Below are positions 7,968 to 16,490 of a stretch of DNA of 64,000 nt, piece after piece; position 1 is the first letter of the stretch, and each line of letters opens with the position of its first letter. The notes below the pieces were generated by a model. That model had not been told where the DNA came from and did no database searches. It saw only the letters and a list, made by a program, of their open reading frames with translations. The position numbers and the translations under genes were made by a program. The stretch is from Micromonospora sp. WMMA1947 (lineage in GTDB: Bacteria > Actinomycetota > Actinomycetes > Mycobacteriales > Micromonosporaceae). Location: contig NZ_CP114909.1 in the NCBI RefSeq assembly GCF_027497355.1, positions 5,289,001 to 5,353,000 on the forward strand, given 5' to 3'.

Positions 7968-8699
7968 GCTGCTCGCGCAGCGACGGCGGATACGTGGTGC
8001 GGTACGGGTGCTCCCCGGCCGGGACCACCCGGACCATCTCGTCGATCATCTCCTGCGGATCGCGCTGGTGGCCGAGGTAGTCGCCGAAGTCGGGACGGGG
8101 CAGCAGGGCTCCGGACTCGTCCACCACTGGGACATGGTCTCCACGCCGGTGTCGTTGTACCCGGTCCGGTACGGGCCCGGGCTGATCACCGCGACGCGTA
8201 CCCCGCGCGGTTCCAGCTCGCCCTTCATGGCCCAGGCCAGCGCCTCGATCGCGTGTTTGGTGGCGGCGTAGACGCCGATGAAGGGACGGGTCCGTACGCC
8301 CACCGCCGAGGACACCCAGACCACCTTTCCCGCGCCCCGGGCCAGCATCGGCGGCACCAGGTCCTGCGCCAGGTGCAGGTGGCCGAACACGTTCACCTCG
8401 AACGACCGGCGGACCCGCTCCATCGGGATCTCCACCACCGCGCCGGCCTCCTGCACGCCGGCGTTGAGCACCAGGATGTCCACCCGGTGCCGGGCCGCGG
8501 CGGCCCGGTCGGCCGGGTCGGTGACGTCCAGCTTGATCGCGTCCAGGGTGACGCCGGCCCGCTGCGCCTCGGCGCGCAGTTCGCGGACCTGGGGCCAGAC
8601 CTGCGCGGCGGCGATCACGTGGTGGCCGTCGCGGGCCAGCCCGAGCGCGGTGCCCCGGCCGAGCCCGCTGCCGGCCCCGGTGATCAGGATGTCGGCCAT
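7927..8699 (-). pseudogene. Short-chain dehydrogenase (SDR) gene broken by a frameshift
   Basis: The gene starts with ATG 8699 and encodes a classical SDR: TGAGSGLG cofactor motif, LNAG, a serine in VSSAVG and the catalytic Y-A-A-T-K. After VETMSQWW, at about 8121-8130, the frame turns into an unrelated tail that stops near 8046. The neighbouring frame continues with a sequence that fits an SDR C-terminus (FGDYLGHQRDP through to stop at 7927). One missing base explains it: TGGTGGACGAG in place of a 12-nt TGG-TNN-GACGAG. It may be a true mutation or a sequencing error. The substrate is unknown. Confidence 0.8.
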
Positions 8700-8704
8700 C
8701 GAGC

Positions 8705-8827
8705 TCAGCCCTGCCGGGCCTTCTGCCGCCGGTCGGACTTGTTGAGGACGAACAGCTTGCCCCGGCGCCGGACCACGATCGAGTCGGCCTTGCGCTTGAG
8801 CGCGCGCAGGGAGCTTCGGACCTTCAT
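8705..8827 (-). CDS. rpmJ: Ribosomal protein bL36, cysteine-free (zinc-independent) form
   Basis: A 40-residue protein [11 protein letters not shown]...KARQG, matching bL36 but with no cysteine, where the zinc form has a Cys/His metal site. This is the C-minus paralogue which, in actinobacteria, is usually induced by zinc limitation under Zur and frees ribosomal zinc. ATG 8827 follows AAGGAG; an in-frame start at 8890 would add 21 implausible residues. I could not find a clear Zur box upstream. It lies next to the SDR gene on the same strand. The normal bL36 gene should be elsewhere, in a ribosomal operon. Confidence 0.9.
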   Translation of the reverse strand: MKVRSSLRALKRKADSIVVRRRGKLFVLNKSDRRQKARQG

Positions 8828-8950
8828 ATCCGCTCCTTCGGTTCCCGCCGGTGTCCGTCCGGCACGGGTACCCGCCGGCGCGGCGCTCATGCCCGAGCGG
8901 GGTGGTGGCGTCGCCGTGGCGGGACGCCACCACCTCGTCGTACGGGCGGA

Positions 8951-10321
8951 TCAGGCGGTCGTGCAGGTGCTCCCGTTCAGCGTGAACGAGGCGGGCCGGC
9001 CGGTGTTGCCGGTGTGGGTGGCCTGGAAGCCGATGTCCACCGAGCCGCCCGGCGGGATCGACGCGTTGTAGGACACGTTGCGGGCGGTCACCGCGCCGCT
9101 GGACGGGCTGTACGTGGCGTTCCAGCCGCCGGTGATCGTCTGGCCGCCCGGCAACGTGAACGCGAGGTTCCAGCCGTTGATCGCCGTGGTGGACGTGTTG
9201 GTGATCGTCACCGCGGTGGTCAGGCCGTTGTTCCAGGCGTTCACCACGTACCCGACCCGGCAGGCGCCCGACGCCGGCGGCGTGGTCGGCGGCGTCGTGG
9301 TGGGCGGAGGCGGAGTGGTGGGCGGAGGCGTCGTCGGCGCAGGCGTCGTCGGCGCAGGCGTGGTGGGGACGGCCGTGGTGGGCGGCGGCGAACTGAAGTC
9401 CAGGCCGAAGAAGCGGATGACCTGCGCCGCGTCCACCGGCAGGTTGTGCGTGACGCCCTGCATGCTGATCGCCTCGACGGTCGCGGTGCCGCCGGTGCCG
9501 CCGTAGCGGGTACGGGTGTAGCCGGGCTGCGGACTGTCCGTGTAGTCGGGCGTCTGGCTCAACCCGTTGACGTTCGTCCACTGGTCGATCTGCTCGCCGA
9601 AGTTCGGGTAGCGCAGCGTCTCGTCGTTGGTGCCGTGCCAGATCTGCATCCGCGGGCGCGGACCGGTGTAGCCGGGGTAGGCGTTGCGCACCAGGTCACC
9701 CCACTGCTGCGGGGTCTTCAGCACCTGACCGTTGGCGCACTCGCTGTTCCACTCCGAGCCGTTCGTGGTGGCGAAACAGCCGAACGGCACACCGGCGAAG
9801 GCGGCGCCGGCGCGGAACACGTCCGGGTAGTCGCCGAGCAGGACGTTCGTCATCATCGCCCCGGACGAGGTGCCGGTGGTGAAGATTCGCTGCGAGTCGA
9901 CCGGGTAGCGCTGGCGTACGTAGTCCACCATCGACTTGACGCCCACCGGGTCGCTGCCGCCGTCCCGACGCAGCGCCTGGGGCGAGGAGACGTCGAAGCA
10001 CTTGCTGCTGCGGGTCACCGACGGGTAGATCACGATGTAGCCGTACCGGTCGGCGAGCGCCGCGAACTGGGTGCCCGAGTACATGGCCGGGCCGCTGCCG
10101 GTGCAGTAGTGGTTCACCACGAGCAGCCCGGGACGGGCCGCCACGGTGTCCGGGACGTACAGGTACATGCGCAGGTTGCTCGGGTTGGTGCCGAAGTTCG
10201 TCACCTCGGTCAGCGCGGCGGCCGAGGCCGGACCGGGGACGGCGAGCGCCGCCGCCACGGCGAGCCCGGCAGCGGCCAGCGCCGCGCCGAGCAGCCGGAG
10301 TCTGCTCTTTCTGGACAGCAT
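8951..10321 (-). CDS. Secreted CE1-type esterase (PHB depolymerase-like) with C-terminal CBM2
   Basis: A secreted 456-residue enzyme: Sec signal (about 1-35), alpha/beta-hydrolase domain of the PHB depolymerase/acetylxylan-feruloyl esterase family, Pro/Thr linker, then a C-terminal CBM2 (from about residue 355). The nucleophile is Ser152 in GTSSG; a late histidine in GVTHNLP is the probable triad His. The CBM2 suggests action on plant cell-wall xylan rather than polyester. It complements the GH5 cellulase, although the modules are in opposite order. A strong inverted repeat lies just upstream. Confidence 0.88.
   Translation of the reverse strand: MLSRKSRLRLLGAALAAAGLAVAAALAVPGPASAAALTEVTNFGTNPSNLRMYLYVPDTVAARPGLLVVNHYCTGSGPAMYSGTQFAALADRYGYIVIYPSVTRSSKCFDVSSPQALRRDGGSDPVGVKSMVDYVRQRYPVDSQRIFTTGTSSGAMMTNVLLGDYPDVFRAGAAFAGVPFGCFATTNGSEWNSECANGQVLKTPQQWGDLVRNAYPGYTGPRPRMQIWHGTNDETLRYPNFGEQIDQWTNVNGLSQTPDYTDSPQPGYTRTRYGGTGGTATVEAISMQGVTHNLPVDAAQVIRFFGLDFSSPPPTTAVPTTPAPTTPAPTTPPPTTPPPPTTTPPTTPPASGACRVGYVVNAWNNGLTTAVTITNTSTTAINGWNLAFTLPGGQTITGGWNATYSPSSGAVTARNVSYNASIPPGGSVDIGFQATHTGNTGRPASFTLNGSTCTTA
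9274..9375 (-). repeat. Pro/Thr-linker coding repeats in the esterase gene
   Basis: Short GC-rich near-repeats (units such as GCGCCGACGACGCCT and CCGCCCACC on the coding strand) encode the TTPAPTTPAPTTPPP linker between the esterase and CBM2 domains. They are coding repeats, not an independent element. Confidence 0.7.
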
Positions 10322-10341
10322 GCTGTTCTCCTCGGTGGTGG

Positions 10342-10375
10342 GAACGCCGCGCGACGCGGCGTTCTCGCCGGCGAG
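10342..10375. promoter_or_regulatory. Inverted repeats upstream of the esterase gene
   Basis: A perfect 10-bp inverted repeat with 3-nt centre (GAACGCCGCG-CGA-CGCGGCGTTC, 10342-10364) lies 21-43 bp upstream of the esterase ATG. A second perfect 12-bp palindrome, CTCGCCGGCGAG, is at 10364-10375. They could be an operator or a 5'-UTR hairpin; the sequence does not decide this. Confidence 0.5.
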
Positions 10376-10449
10376 GCGCCTGCGACGGGCGGCCCGGACC
10401 CTCGGAGACGAGATAGACAGTCGCGGATCGATGCGACTCGAATCGGAGT

Positions 10450-11535
10450 CTAGGCCCCGCCCGGCGGGCCGACAACCGCCGCGGTCACCCGGCGGGCGCG
10501 GTCGGGGTGGGTGAGCACGTCCACGCTGTCCACGTACTGGTCCACCGCGCCCACCGGCGGACGCTCGCGCAACTCCGGGTCGCTGATCGCGGCCCGCAGC
10601 GCCTCGACGAACCGGCAGGCGTGCAGCACGAGGAACGGCCGGTCGTGGAACGGCCGCGCCGCCGGGTCCACCGGCGGCGCCAGCGCGGCGTCGTTCGTCC
10701 AGCCGGCCACCGTCTCCAGCGCCCGGACCAGGCCGGGCTGCCGGGCCGCCCAGTCACCCGGGCCGAGCGCGGCGCCGAGCCCGTCTGCCACCGGCGCCGC
10801 GTCCGGCAGCGTCGCGAACACCGTGCCGAGCCATTTCGCGTACGGGGGCCAGCGCCGGTGCAGCAGTAGACCGAGGCGCATCAGGTCCCGGGCCAGCCCG
10901 GCGACCACGACCCGGCTGCCCAGGTCGTCGCCGACCTCGGCGCAGCGGCCGGCCAGGTGCTCGGCCTGGGCGACCCGCTGCCACCCGGAGGCCAGCACGT
11001 GCCGCCACACGTCGTCCGGATACCACGCGAGCCGGGCGCGGACACCGGTGAGCGCGCCGTCGAGCCCGTCGTGGAACACCGCTCCCCCGGTCAGCTCGGC
11101 CAGGCGCTGCGTCGGCGTCGCCAGCCAGTCCGCCACCGACATCCCGGCGCGCGGATCGGTGCCGAGCCGGTCGCGCAGCCAGCCGCCGAGTTCGTCCACC
11201 GTCACGCCGTGCCGGTCGCCGTCGGCGTGCACCGTGCCGAGCCGCGCCTCCGGCCCGCCGGCGTACCGGGTCGGCCAGCCGAGGAACCGCGCCGGCAACT
11301 CCGCGTCCAGCACCGCCCGTACCGGCGCCACGTCGTGCGTCCTGCCCACGAAGACCTGGGTACGCGGACCCCAGTCGTGGTCGGTGGAGCGGGGCGTGTC
11401 GAGGCCGAGCAGCTCGGAGCCGCCGTCGAGCAGACCGGCGGAGTACGGCAGGCCGGGCAGCCGCCGCGCCAGCAGCGGACCCACCACCTCGTCGTGGAAC
11501 CGGCGGGCCAGGGTCAGGCCGGGTACGAAGCTCAC
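10450..11535 (-). CDS. DUF4037-domain protein (nucleotidyltransferase-like)
   Basis: A 361-residue cytoplasmic protein. The N-terminal part has a G-S-E segment followed by STDHDWGPR, as in DUF4037 proteins, whose fold is related to nucleotidyltransferases (G-S...D-x-D pattern). The rest is helical and rich in Trp and Arg. No substrate is known. It starts with GTG 11535, divergent from the exonuclease gene. The stop is 128 bp before the esterase gene, so the two are probably separate units. Confidence 0.7.
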   Translation of the reverse strand: MSFVPGLTLARRFHDEVVGPLLARRLPGLPYSAGLLDGGSELLGLDTPRSTDHDWGPRTQVFVGRTHDVAPVRAVLDAELPARFLGWPTRYAGGPEARLGTVHADGDRHGVTVDELGGWLRDRLGTDPRAGMSVADWLATPTQRLAELTGGAVFHDGLDGALTGVRARLAWYPDDVWRHVLASGWQRVAQAEHLAGRCAEVGDDLGSRVVVAGLARDLMRLGLLLHRRWPPYAKWLGTVFATLPDAAPVADGLGAALGPGDWAARQPGLVRALETVAGWTNDAALAPPVDPAARPFHDRPFLVLHACRFVEALRAAISDPELRERPPVGAVDQYVDSVDVLTHPDRARRVTAAVVGPPGGA

Positions 11536-11634
11536 CCCGCCAGTCTGCTCATGCCGCGCCCCGCGCGCGCCCGGGTTTCCGGCCCGGCGGTCGCCTCCCC
11601 CATCTCGTCACAGGGCTGTGGAAGGCTTGTCGCC

Positions 11635-12558
11635 GTGGCACACCGACAGCCGATCCTCCTGATCGACTCCCCCAGCCTCTACTTCCGCGCCTACTTCGGC
11701 ATCCCCGAGTCGGCCGCGAAGACCGACAACGGCCAGCCGGTGAACGCCGTACGCGGCTTCCTCGACATGCTCGCCCAGCTCGTGCGCACCCGCCGGCCCG
11801 ACCGCATGATCTGCGCGCTCGACCACGACTGGCGGCCGGCGTGGCGGGTCGAGCTGCTGCCGTCGTACAAGGCGCACCGGGTCGCGCCCGAGGGCGGCGA
11901 GGTCGTGCCGGACACGTTGTCCCCGCAGGTGCCGATGATCCTCGAGGTGCTGGATGCGCTCGGCATCCCCGCCGTGGGCGCCACCGGCTACGAGGCCGAC
12001 GACGTGCTCGGCACGCTCTCGGTGACCCAGCCGGGCCCGGTCGAGGTGGTCTCCGGCGACCGCGACCTGTTTCAGCTCGTCGACGACGCGCACCCGGTGC
12101 GCCTGCTCTACGTCGGCCGGGGCGTGGCCAAGCTGGACGACTGCGACGACGCGGCGGTCCGCACCCGTTACGGCGTGCCCGCCGACCGGTACGCCGACTT
12201 CGCGGCGCTGCGCGGCGACCCCAGCGACGGCCTGCCCGGCGTCACCGGGGTCGGCGAGAAGACCGCCGCCCGGCTGATCGACCGCTACGGCGGCCTCGAC
12301 GGCATCCTGGCCGCGCTCGACGACCCGCGCTCCGGATTCGCGCCGGGGCTGCGGGCCAAGCTCGACGCCGCCCGCGACTACCTGGCGGTGGCGCCGAAGG
12401 TGGTCCGGGTCGCCACCGACGTGCCGCTGCCCGAGCTGGACCCGGCACTGCCGACGGCGCCGAGAAATCCGGACCGGCTGCTGGAGCTGGCGCAGCGCTG
12501 GAACCTGGCCGGCTCGTGCCGCCGTCTGGTCGACGCCCTCGCGGGCGACCGATCGTGA
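11635..12558 (+). CDS. 5'-3' exonuclease (FEN/PolI N-domain type)
   Basis: A stand-alone 307-residue 5' nuclease like the N-terminal domain of DNA polymerase I. Typical acidic metal ligands appear in LLIDSPSLYFRAY, CALDHDWRP, YEADDVLG and SGDRDLFQL. The helix-hairpin-helix region is seen in GDPSDGLPGVTGVGEKTAARL. Such enzymes remove RNA primers and flaps. The GTG 11635 start is set by the first beta strand. It converges on the MHYT gene with a hairpin across both stop codons. Confidence 0.88.
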   Translation: MAHRQPILLIDSPSLYFRAYFGIPESAAKTDNGQPVNAVRGFLDMLAQLVRTRRPDRMICALDHDWRPAWRVELLPSYKAHRVAPEGGEVVPDTLSPQVPMILEVLDALGIPAVGATGYEADDVLGTLSVTQPGPVEVVSGDRDLFQLVDDAHPVRLLYVGRGVAKLDDCDDAAVRTRYGVPADRYADFAALRGDPSDGLPGVTGVGEKTAARLIDRYGGLDGILAALDDPRSGFAPGLRAKLDAARDYLAVAPKVVRVATDVPLPELDPALPTAPRNPDRLLELAQRWNLAGSCRRLVDALAGDRS

Positions 12559-12576
12559 TCAGTTGATCACGGTCGG
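12549..12576. terminator. Hairpin across two convergent stop codons
   Basis: CCGATCGTGATCA and TGATCACGGTCGG form a 13-bp stem with one G-T mismatch and a 2-nt centre, covering the stop of the exonuclease gene and reaching the stop of the MHYT gene. It probably ends both transcripts. Confidence 0.6.
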
Positions 12577-13457
12577 CGGTCGGTGCTCCGGCGCGACGGG
12601 AACTGAGCGCCGGGCTGCGCCAGCGTCGAGCGGGCCCGCAGGCCGACCGGGTCCGGCGCCGGCTCGGCGGGGGCAGCCGTGGACGGTCCGTCGTCGAGCC
12701 TCGAACTGATGTACGCGGCCCCGGCGCGGTCGTCGTCCGACGGCGCGGCGAGCAGCGCGTAGACCAGCCCGACCACGCCGAAGACCACGGCGAGCACGAT
12801 CGGCACCAGCAGTCCGCTCACCTCGGTGCCGGAGGCCGGCCCGCGGCTCTCGTGCAGGTGCACCGACAGCGCGCTCATGCCGGTGAAGTGCATGCCGTTC
12901 ACCGCGATGCCCATGACCAGCGCGGAAGCGGCGATGGCGAGCACCCGCCGGACGGTCATCGCCAGCCAGAGCGCCACGGTGGCGGCCACGATCGCGATGA
13001 CCACGGAGAGCGTCACCCGCAGCGGGTCGTAGCCGAACGAGCCGTCCAGGCGCATCGCGGCCATGCCGGTGTAGTGCATGGCGGCCACCCCGGCGCCGGT
13101 GAAGAACCCGCCGGCCAGCAGCCGGGGCGCGGCGAGCCGGCCGGTGCCCACGATCCACAGCCCGATGCCGACCGACACCACCGCGATCACCGTGCTGGCG
13201 GCCGTCAGCGGCACGTCGTACCGGATACGGGTGCCGCTGACGGCGAACCCGAGCATCGCCATGAAGTGCATGGCCCAGATGGCGGTGCCGCCCAGCGCCC
13301 ATGCCGCGAGCAGGCCCCACCAGGCACGCTGCCCGCCGCTGGTGGCGGTCCGGATCCGCCCGGCGCAGACCAGCCCGAGCGCCGAGCCGAGCACCGACAA
13401 CGCGTAGCTGAGCGCGGGTGTGATCCACCCGTACTCGAAGTGATTGATCTCGCCCAC
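12567..13457 (-). CDS. MHYT-domain integral membrane sensor
   Basis: A 296-residue protein with about seven transmembrane helices and the repeated MHYT signature: AMHFMAML, AMHYTGMAAM and GMHFTGMSAL, each at a helix end facing outside. The family is proposed to bind copper through the Met/His residues and to sense oxygen, CO or NO. Here no GGDEF/EAL output domain follows, only a Pro/Ala/Arg-rich cytoplasmic tail of about 60 residues. GTG 13457 follows GGGAAGGG. It is monocistronic and convergent with the exonuclease gene. Confidence 0.88.
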   Translation of the reverse strand: MGEINHFEYGWITPALSYALSVLGSALGLVCAGRIRTATSGGQRAWWGLLAAWALGGTAIWAMHFMAMLGFAVSGTRIRYDVPLTAASTVIAVVSVGIGLWIVGTGRLAAPRLLAGGFFTGAGVAAMHYTGMAAMRLDGSFGYDPLRVTLSVVIAIVAATVALWLAMTVRRVLAIAASALVMGIAVNGMHFTGMSALSVHLHESRGPASGTEVSGLLVPIVLAVVFGVVGLVYALLAAPSDDDRAGAAYISSRLDDGPSTAAPAEPAPDPVGLRARSTLAQPGAQFPSRRSTDRRP

Positions 13458-13521
13458 GACGCCCTTCCCTCACCTCGGCCGAGCGCGAAGCACGGCACGC
13501 CCGGGGGCAATGATCGGGCAG

Positions 13522-13535
13522 GCCCTGATCAGGGC
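13522..13535. promoter_or_regulatory. 14-bp palindrome upstream of the MHYT gene
   Basis: A perfect palindrome GCCCTGATCAGGGC lies 65-78 bp upstream of the MHYT start. It is a candidate operator. The rest of the 167-bp gap also holds TTTCGG...CCGAAA (13596-13617), a possible weak hairpin after the helicase stop. Confidence 0.4.
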
Positions 13536-13624
13536 ATGCATCGACCCCCCGAGAATTCGCGCAGTGGCAGCGTCGTGACGCAGCGATGCGTCGGTTTTCG
13601 GCCGCGCGTGACCGAAAGTGATCC

Positions 13625-16405
13625 TCAGGCCGAGGCGTGGTAGGCCAGCACACCCCGGTTGACCGCCGCGATGGCCTGGCGGGCCGTGCCACGCAGCTCG
13701 GCGGAGGCGCCACCGGAGTCGGCGACCTGGCCGAGCAGGTCGACCACCTGGCGCGCCCAGCGGACGAAGTCGCCCGCCGGCATCTCCCCGTCGATCTGGT
13801 GGCCGCTGGCCAGCACCTTCGCCAGCGCCTCGCCGCGCGCCCAGCGGTAGATCGGCCAGGCGAAGCCGAGATCCGGCTCCCTGGTCACGGCGAGGCCGCG
13901 CGCCGCCTCGTCCGCCTCGATGTCCCCCCACAGCTTGAGCGTCTCGTCGACCGCGTCGGCGACCGCGCCACGCGGCAGCGACGCCCGCTCGTCGACGTCC
14001 CGCCGGGCCTCGAAGACCACCACCGACACGGCGGCGGCCAGCTCGGCCGGGGACAGGCCGTCCCACACGCGGCGGCGCAGGCACTCGGCCACCAGCAGGT
14101 CGGCCTCGGTCCAGATCCGGGCCAGCATCCGCCCGGCGTCGGTGACCTCGCCGTCGGCGGCCAGGTAGCCGCGCGCGGTCAGCAGTGCGACGATCCGGTC
14201 GAAGGTCCGGGCCAGCGAGCCGGTCCGCCCGGACACCCGCTGACGCAGCTCCTCGGTGTCGCGTTCCAGCCGGCGCCGGCGCTCCGCCCAGCGGGCGTGC
14301 TCCTCCCGGTCCGGGCAGGCGTGGCACGGGTGCGCGCGCAGCTCGACGCGGAGCTGGCTGAGCCGGTGGTCCTCCCCCGCCGCCTGACGGGACCGGCCGC
14401 CCCGCCGCCCGCCGTGCCGGTCCAGGCCGGTGCCGCTGACCGCCGCGGCCAGATCCCGCCGGGCCGCGGGCGAACGGTGGTTGAAGTGCTTCGGCACCCG
14501 GATCCGGGTGAGCACCTCGGCCGGAGTGGTGAAGTCGCCGGGGGTGACCCGCCCGGCCCAGCGGTCCTGGGTGAGGACCAGCGGCCGGGGCTCGCCGAAC
14601 CCGCCGGTGGCCGGGTCCAGCACCACCGCCAGGCCGGCTCGCCGCCCGGACGGCACCCGGATCACGTCACCGACCCGCAGCCGCTCCAGCGAGGCCACGG
14701 CCGCCGCCTTGCGCTGGGTCTGGCCCTGCCGGGCGATGGCGCGTTCCCGGTCGGCGATCGCCACCCGCAGCGCGAAGTACTCGTCGAAGTCGCCGTGGTG
14801 GCAGGCGGCCTCCGCGCCGTACGCCTCGATCGTCTCGGTGTTGCGCTGCACCTGCCGGGCCAGGCCGACCACCGACCGGTCGGCCTGGAACTGCGCGAAC
14901 GAGGACTCCAGCAGTTCCCGGGCCGGCGCCGCGCCGACGCTGCCGACCAGGTTGACCGCCATGTTGTACGAGGGCCGGAAGCTGGAGCGCAGCGGATAGG
15001 TGCGCGTGGAGGCGAGCCCGGCGACGTGCCGGGGGTCGGTCTCCGGCGACCAGACCACCACCGCGTGGCCCTCCACGTCGATGCCCCGGCGGCCGGCCCG
15101 GCCGGTGAGCTGGGTGTACTCGCCGGGGGTGAGGTCGACGTGGGCCTCGCCGTTGAACTTGACCAGGCGTTCCAGCACCACGCAGCGGGCCGGCATGTTG
15201 ATGCCCAGCGCGAGCGTCTCGGTGGCGAAGACGGCCTTGACCAGCCCGCGGACGAACAGCTCCTCGACGACCTCCTTGAACGCCGGGAGCATGCCGGCGT
15301 GGTGCGCGGCCAGGCCCCGCTCCAGCCCGTCCAGCCACTCCCAGTAGCCGAGCACGGACAGGTCCTCGCCGGGGATGGCGGTGACCCGCGACTCGACCAC
15401 CCGGCGGATCTCGGCGCGTTCGTCCGGGGAGGTGAGGCGCAGCCCGGCGGCGAGGCACTGCTGCACGGCGGCGTCGCAGCCGGCGCGGCTGAAGATGAAC
15501 AGGATGGCCGGGAGCAGCCCTTCCCGGTCGAGCCGGTCGACGACGTCCGGGCGCATCGGGCCACGCCAGCGGGGGCCGCGCCGCCCGCCGCCGGGGCCGG
15601 CGCTGCGGCCCTCGCCCAGTTCCAGGCGCCGCATCGTGTCGCGGGTGTAGCGCAGCAGCTCGGGGTGCACGTCGTGCTTGCGGGCGGCGTCGGCGTCGTG
15701 GAACAGGTCGAACATCCGCTTGCCGACGAGCATGTGCTGCCACAGCGGTACCGGGCGGTGCTCGGAGACCACCACGGCGGTCTCGCCGCGCACGGTGACC
15801 AGCCAGTCGGCGAACTCCTCGGCGTTGGAGACGGTGGCCGACAGCGACACCAGCGTGACCGACTCCGGCAGGTGGATGATCACCTCTTCCCAGACCCCGC
15901 CGCGGAACCGGTCGGCCAGGTAGTGGACCTCGTCCATCACCACGTACGCCAGGCCCTCGAGGGTGGCCGAGCCGGCGTAGAGCATGTTGCGCAGCACCTC
16001 GGTGGTCATCACCACCACCGGCGCGTCCCCGTTGATCGCGTTGTCGCCGGTGAGCAGGCCGACGTGCGCGGCGCCGTAGCGGTCCACCAGGTCGTGGTAC
16101 TTCTGGTTGGACAGCGCCTTGATCGGCGTGGTGTAGAAGCACTTGCGCCGGGTCGCGGGCGCGTCGCCGCCGGGCCGGCCGCGCAGCGCCAGGTGCACCG
16201 CGAACTCGCCCACCACGGTCTTGCCGGCGCCGGTGGGGGCGCAGACCAGCACGCCGCTGCCCCGCTCCAGCGCCTCGCACGCCTCGCGCTGGAAGTCGTC
16301 GAGATCGAACCCGAGATCTAGGGAGAATTCGTCCAGGGCCGGGAAGGCGGAGGCCTGCGCGGCCCGGCGGCGCGCCGCGGCGTACCGCTCGGCGGGGCTC
16401 GACAT
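13625..16405 (-). CDS. helY: HelY-type Ski2/Mtr4-like superfamily 2 helicase
   Basis: A 926-residue DExH-box RNA/DNA helicase. It has Walker A APTGAGKT (56-63), the DEVH box in VVMDEVHYL, motif III SLSATV, and QLTGRAGRRGID in the second RecA domain. Long winged-helix and helical-bundle domains follow, as in Mtr4/Ski2/HelY. Actinobacterial helY usually lies downstream of pafB-pafC-tatA-tatC, and here it is on the same strand but separated from tatC by about 5.7 kb of other genes. The ATG 16405 start fits; longer in-frame extensions upstream run into a divergent gene. Confidence 0.92.
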   Translation of the reverse strand: MSSPAERYAAARRRAAQASAFPALDEFSLDLGFDLDDFQREACEALERGSGVLVCAPTGAGKTVVGEFAVHLALRGRPGGDAPATRRKCFYTTPIKALSNQKYHDLVDRYGAAHVGLLTGDNAINGDAPVVVMTTEVLRNMLYAGSATLEGLAYVVMDEVHYLADRFRGGVWEEVIIHLPESVTLVSLSATVSNAEEFADWLVTVRGETAVVVSEHRPVPLWQHMLVGKRMFDLFHDADAARKHDVHPELLRYTRDTMRRLELGEGRSAGPGGGRRGPRWRGPMRPDVVDRLDREGLLPAILFIFSRAGCDAAVQQCLAAGLRLTSPDERAEIRRVVESRVTAIPGEDLSVLGYWEWLDGLERGLAAHHAGMLPAFKEVVEELFVRGLVKAVFATETLALGINMPARCVVLERLVKFNGEAHVDLTPGEYTQLTGRAGRRGIDVEGHAVVVWSPETDPRHVAGLASTRTYPLRSSFRPSYNMAVNLVGSVGAAPARELLESSFAQFQADRSVVGLARQVQRNTETIEAYGAEAACHHGDFDEYFALRVAIADRERAIARQGQTQRKAAAVASLERLRVGDVIRVPSGRRAGLAVVLDPATGGFGEPRPLVLTQDRWAGRVTPGDFTTPAEVLTRIRVPKHFNHRSPAARRDLAAAVSGTGLDRHGGRRGGRSRQAAGEDHRLSQLRVELRAHPCHACPDREEHARWAERRRRLERDTEELRQRVSGRTGSLARTFDRIVALLTARGYLAADGEVTDAGRMLARIWTEADLLVAECLRRRVWDGLSPAELAAAVSVVVFEARRDVDERASLPRGAVADAVDETLKLWGDIEADEAARGLAVTREPDLGFAWPIYRWARGEALAKVLASGHQIDGEMPAGDFVRWARQVVDLLGQVADSGGASAELRGTARQAIAAVNRGVLAYHASA

Positions 16406-16490
16406 GGATCCAAGATTAATCGGTGCCGCCGAGGAGTACCGGTCAAGGCCATCCGGCAGGACGGTCGGAGCGGTCGGTAGGGTGCACGAC

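Noticed and set aside
7927..8130. Programmed frameshifting to produce the full SDR
   Set aside because: No slippery heptamer or downstream structure is seen; a one-base loss or sequencing error is simpler.
13637..16321. An 894-codon rightward frame opposite helY
   Set aside because: It is the antisense shadow of the helicase gene in GC-rich DNA: no domain, and a His/Gln/Gly/Arg-rich composition.
16143..16490. A long N-terminal extension of the HAD hydrolase
   Set aside because: It lies opposite helY and is not protein-like; the leaderless element at 16478 sets the start at GTG 16491.
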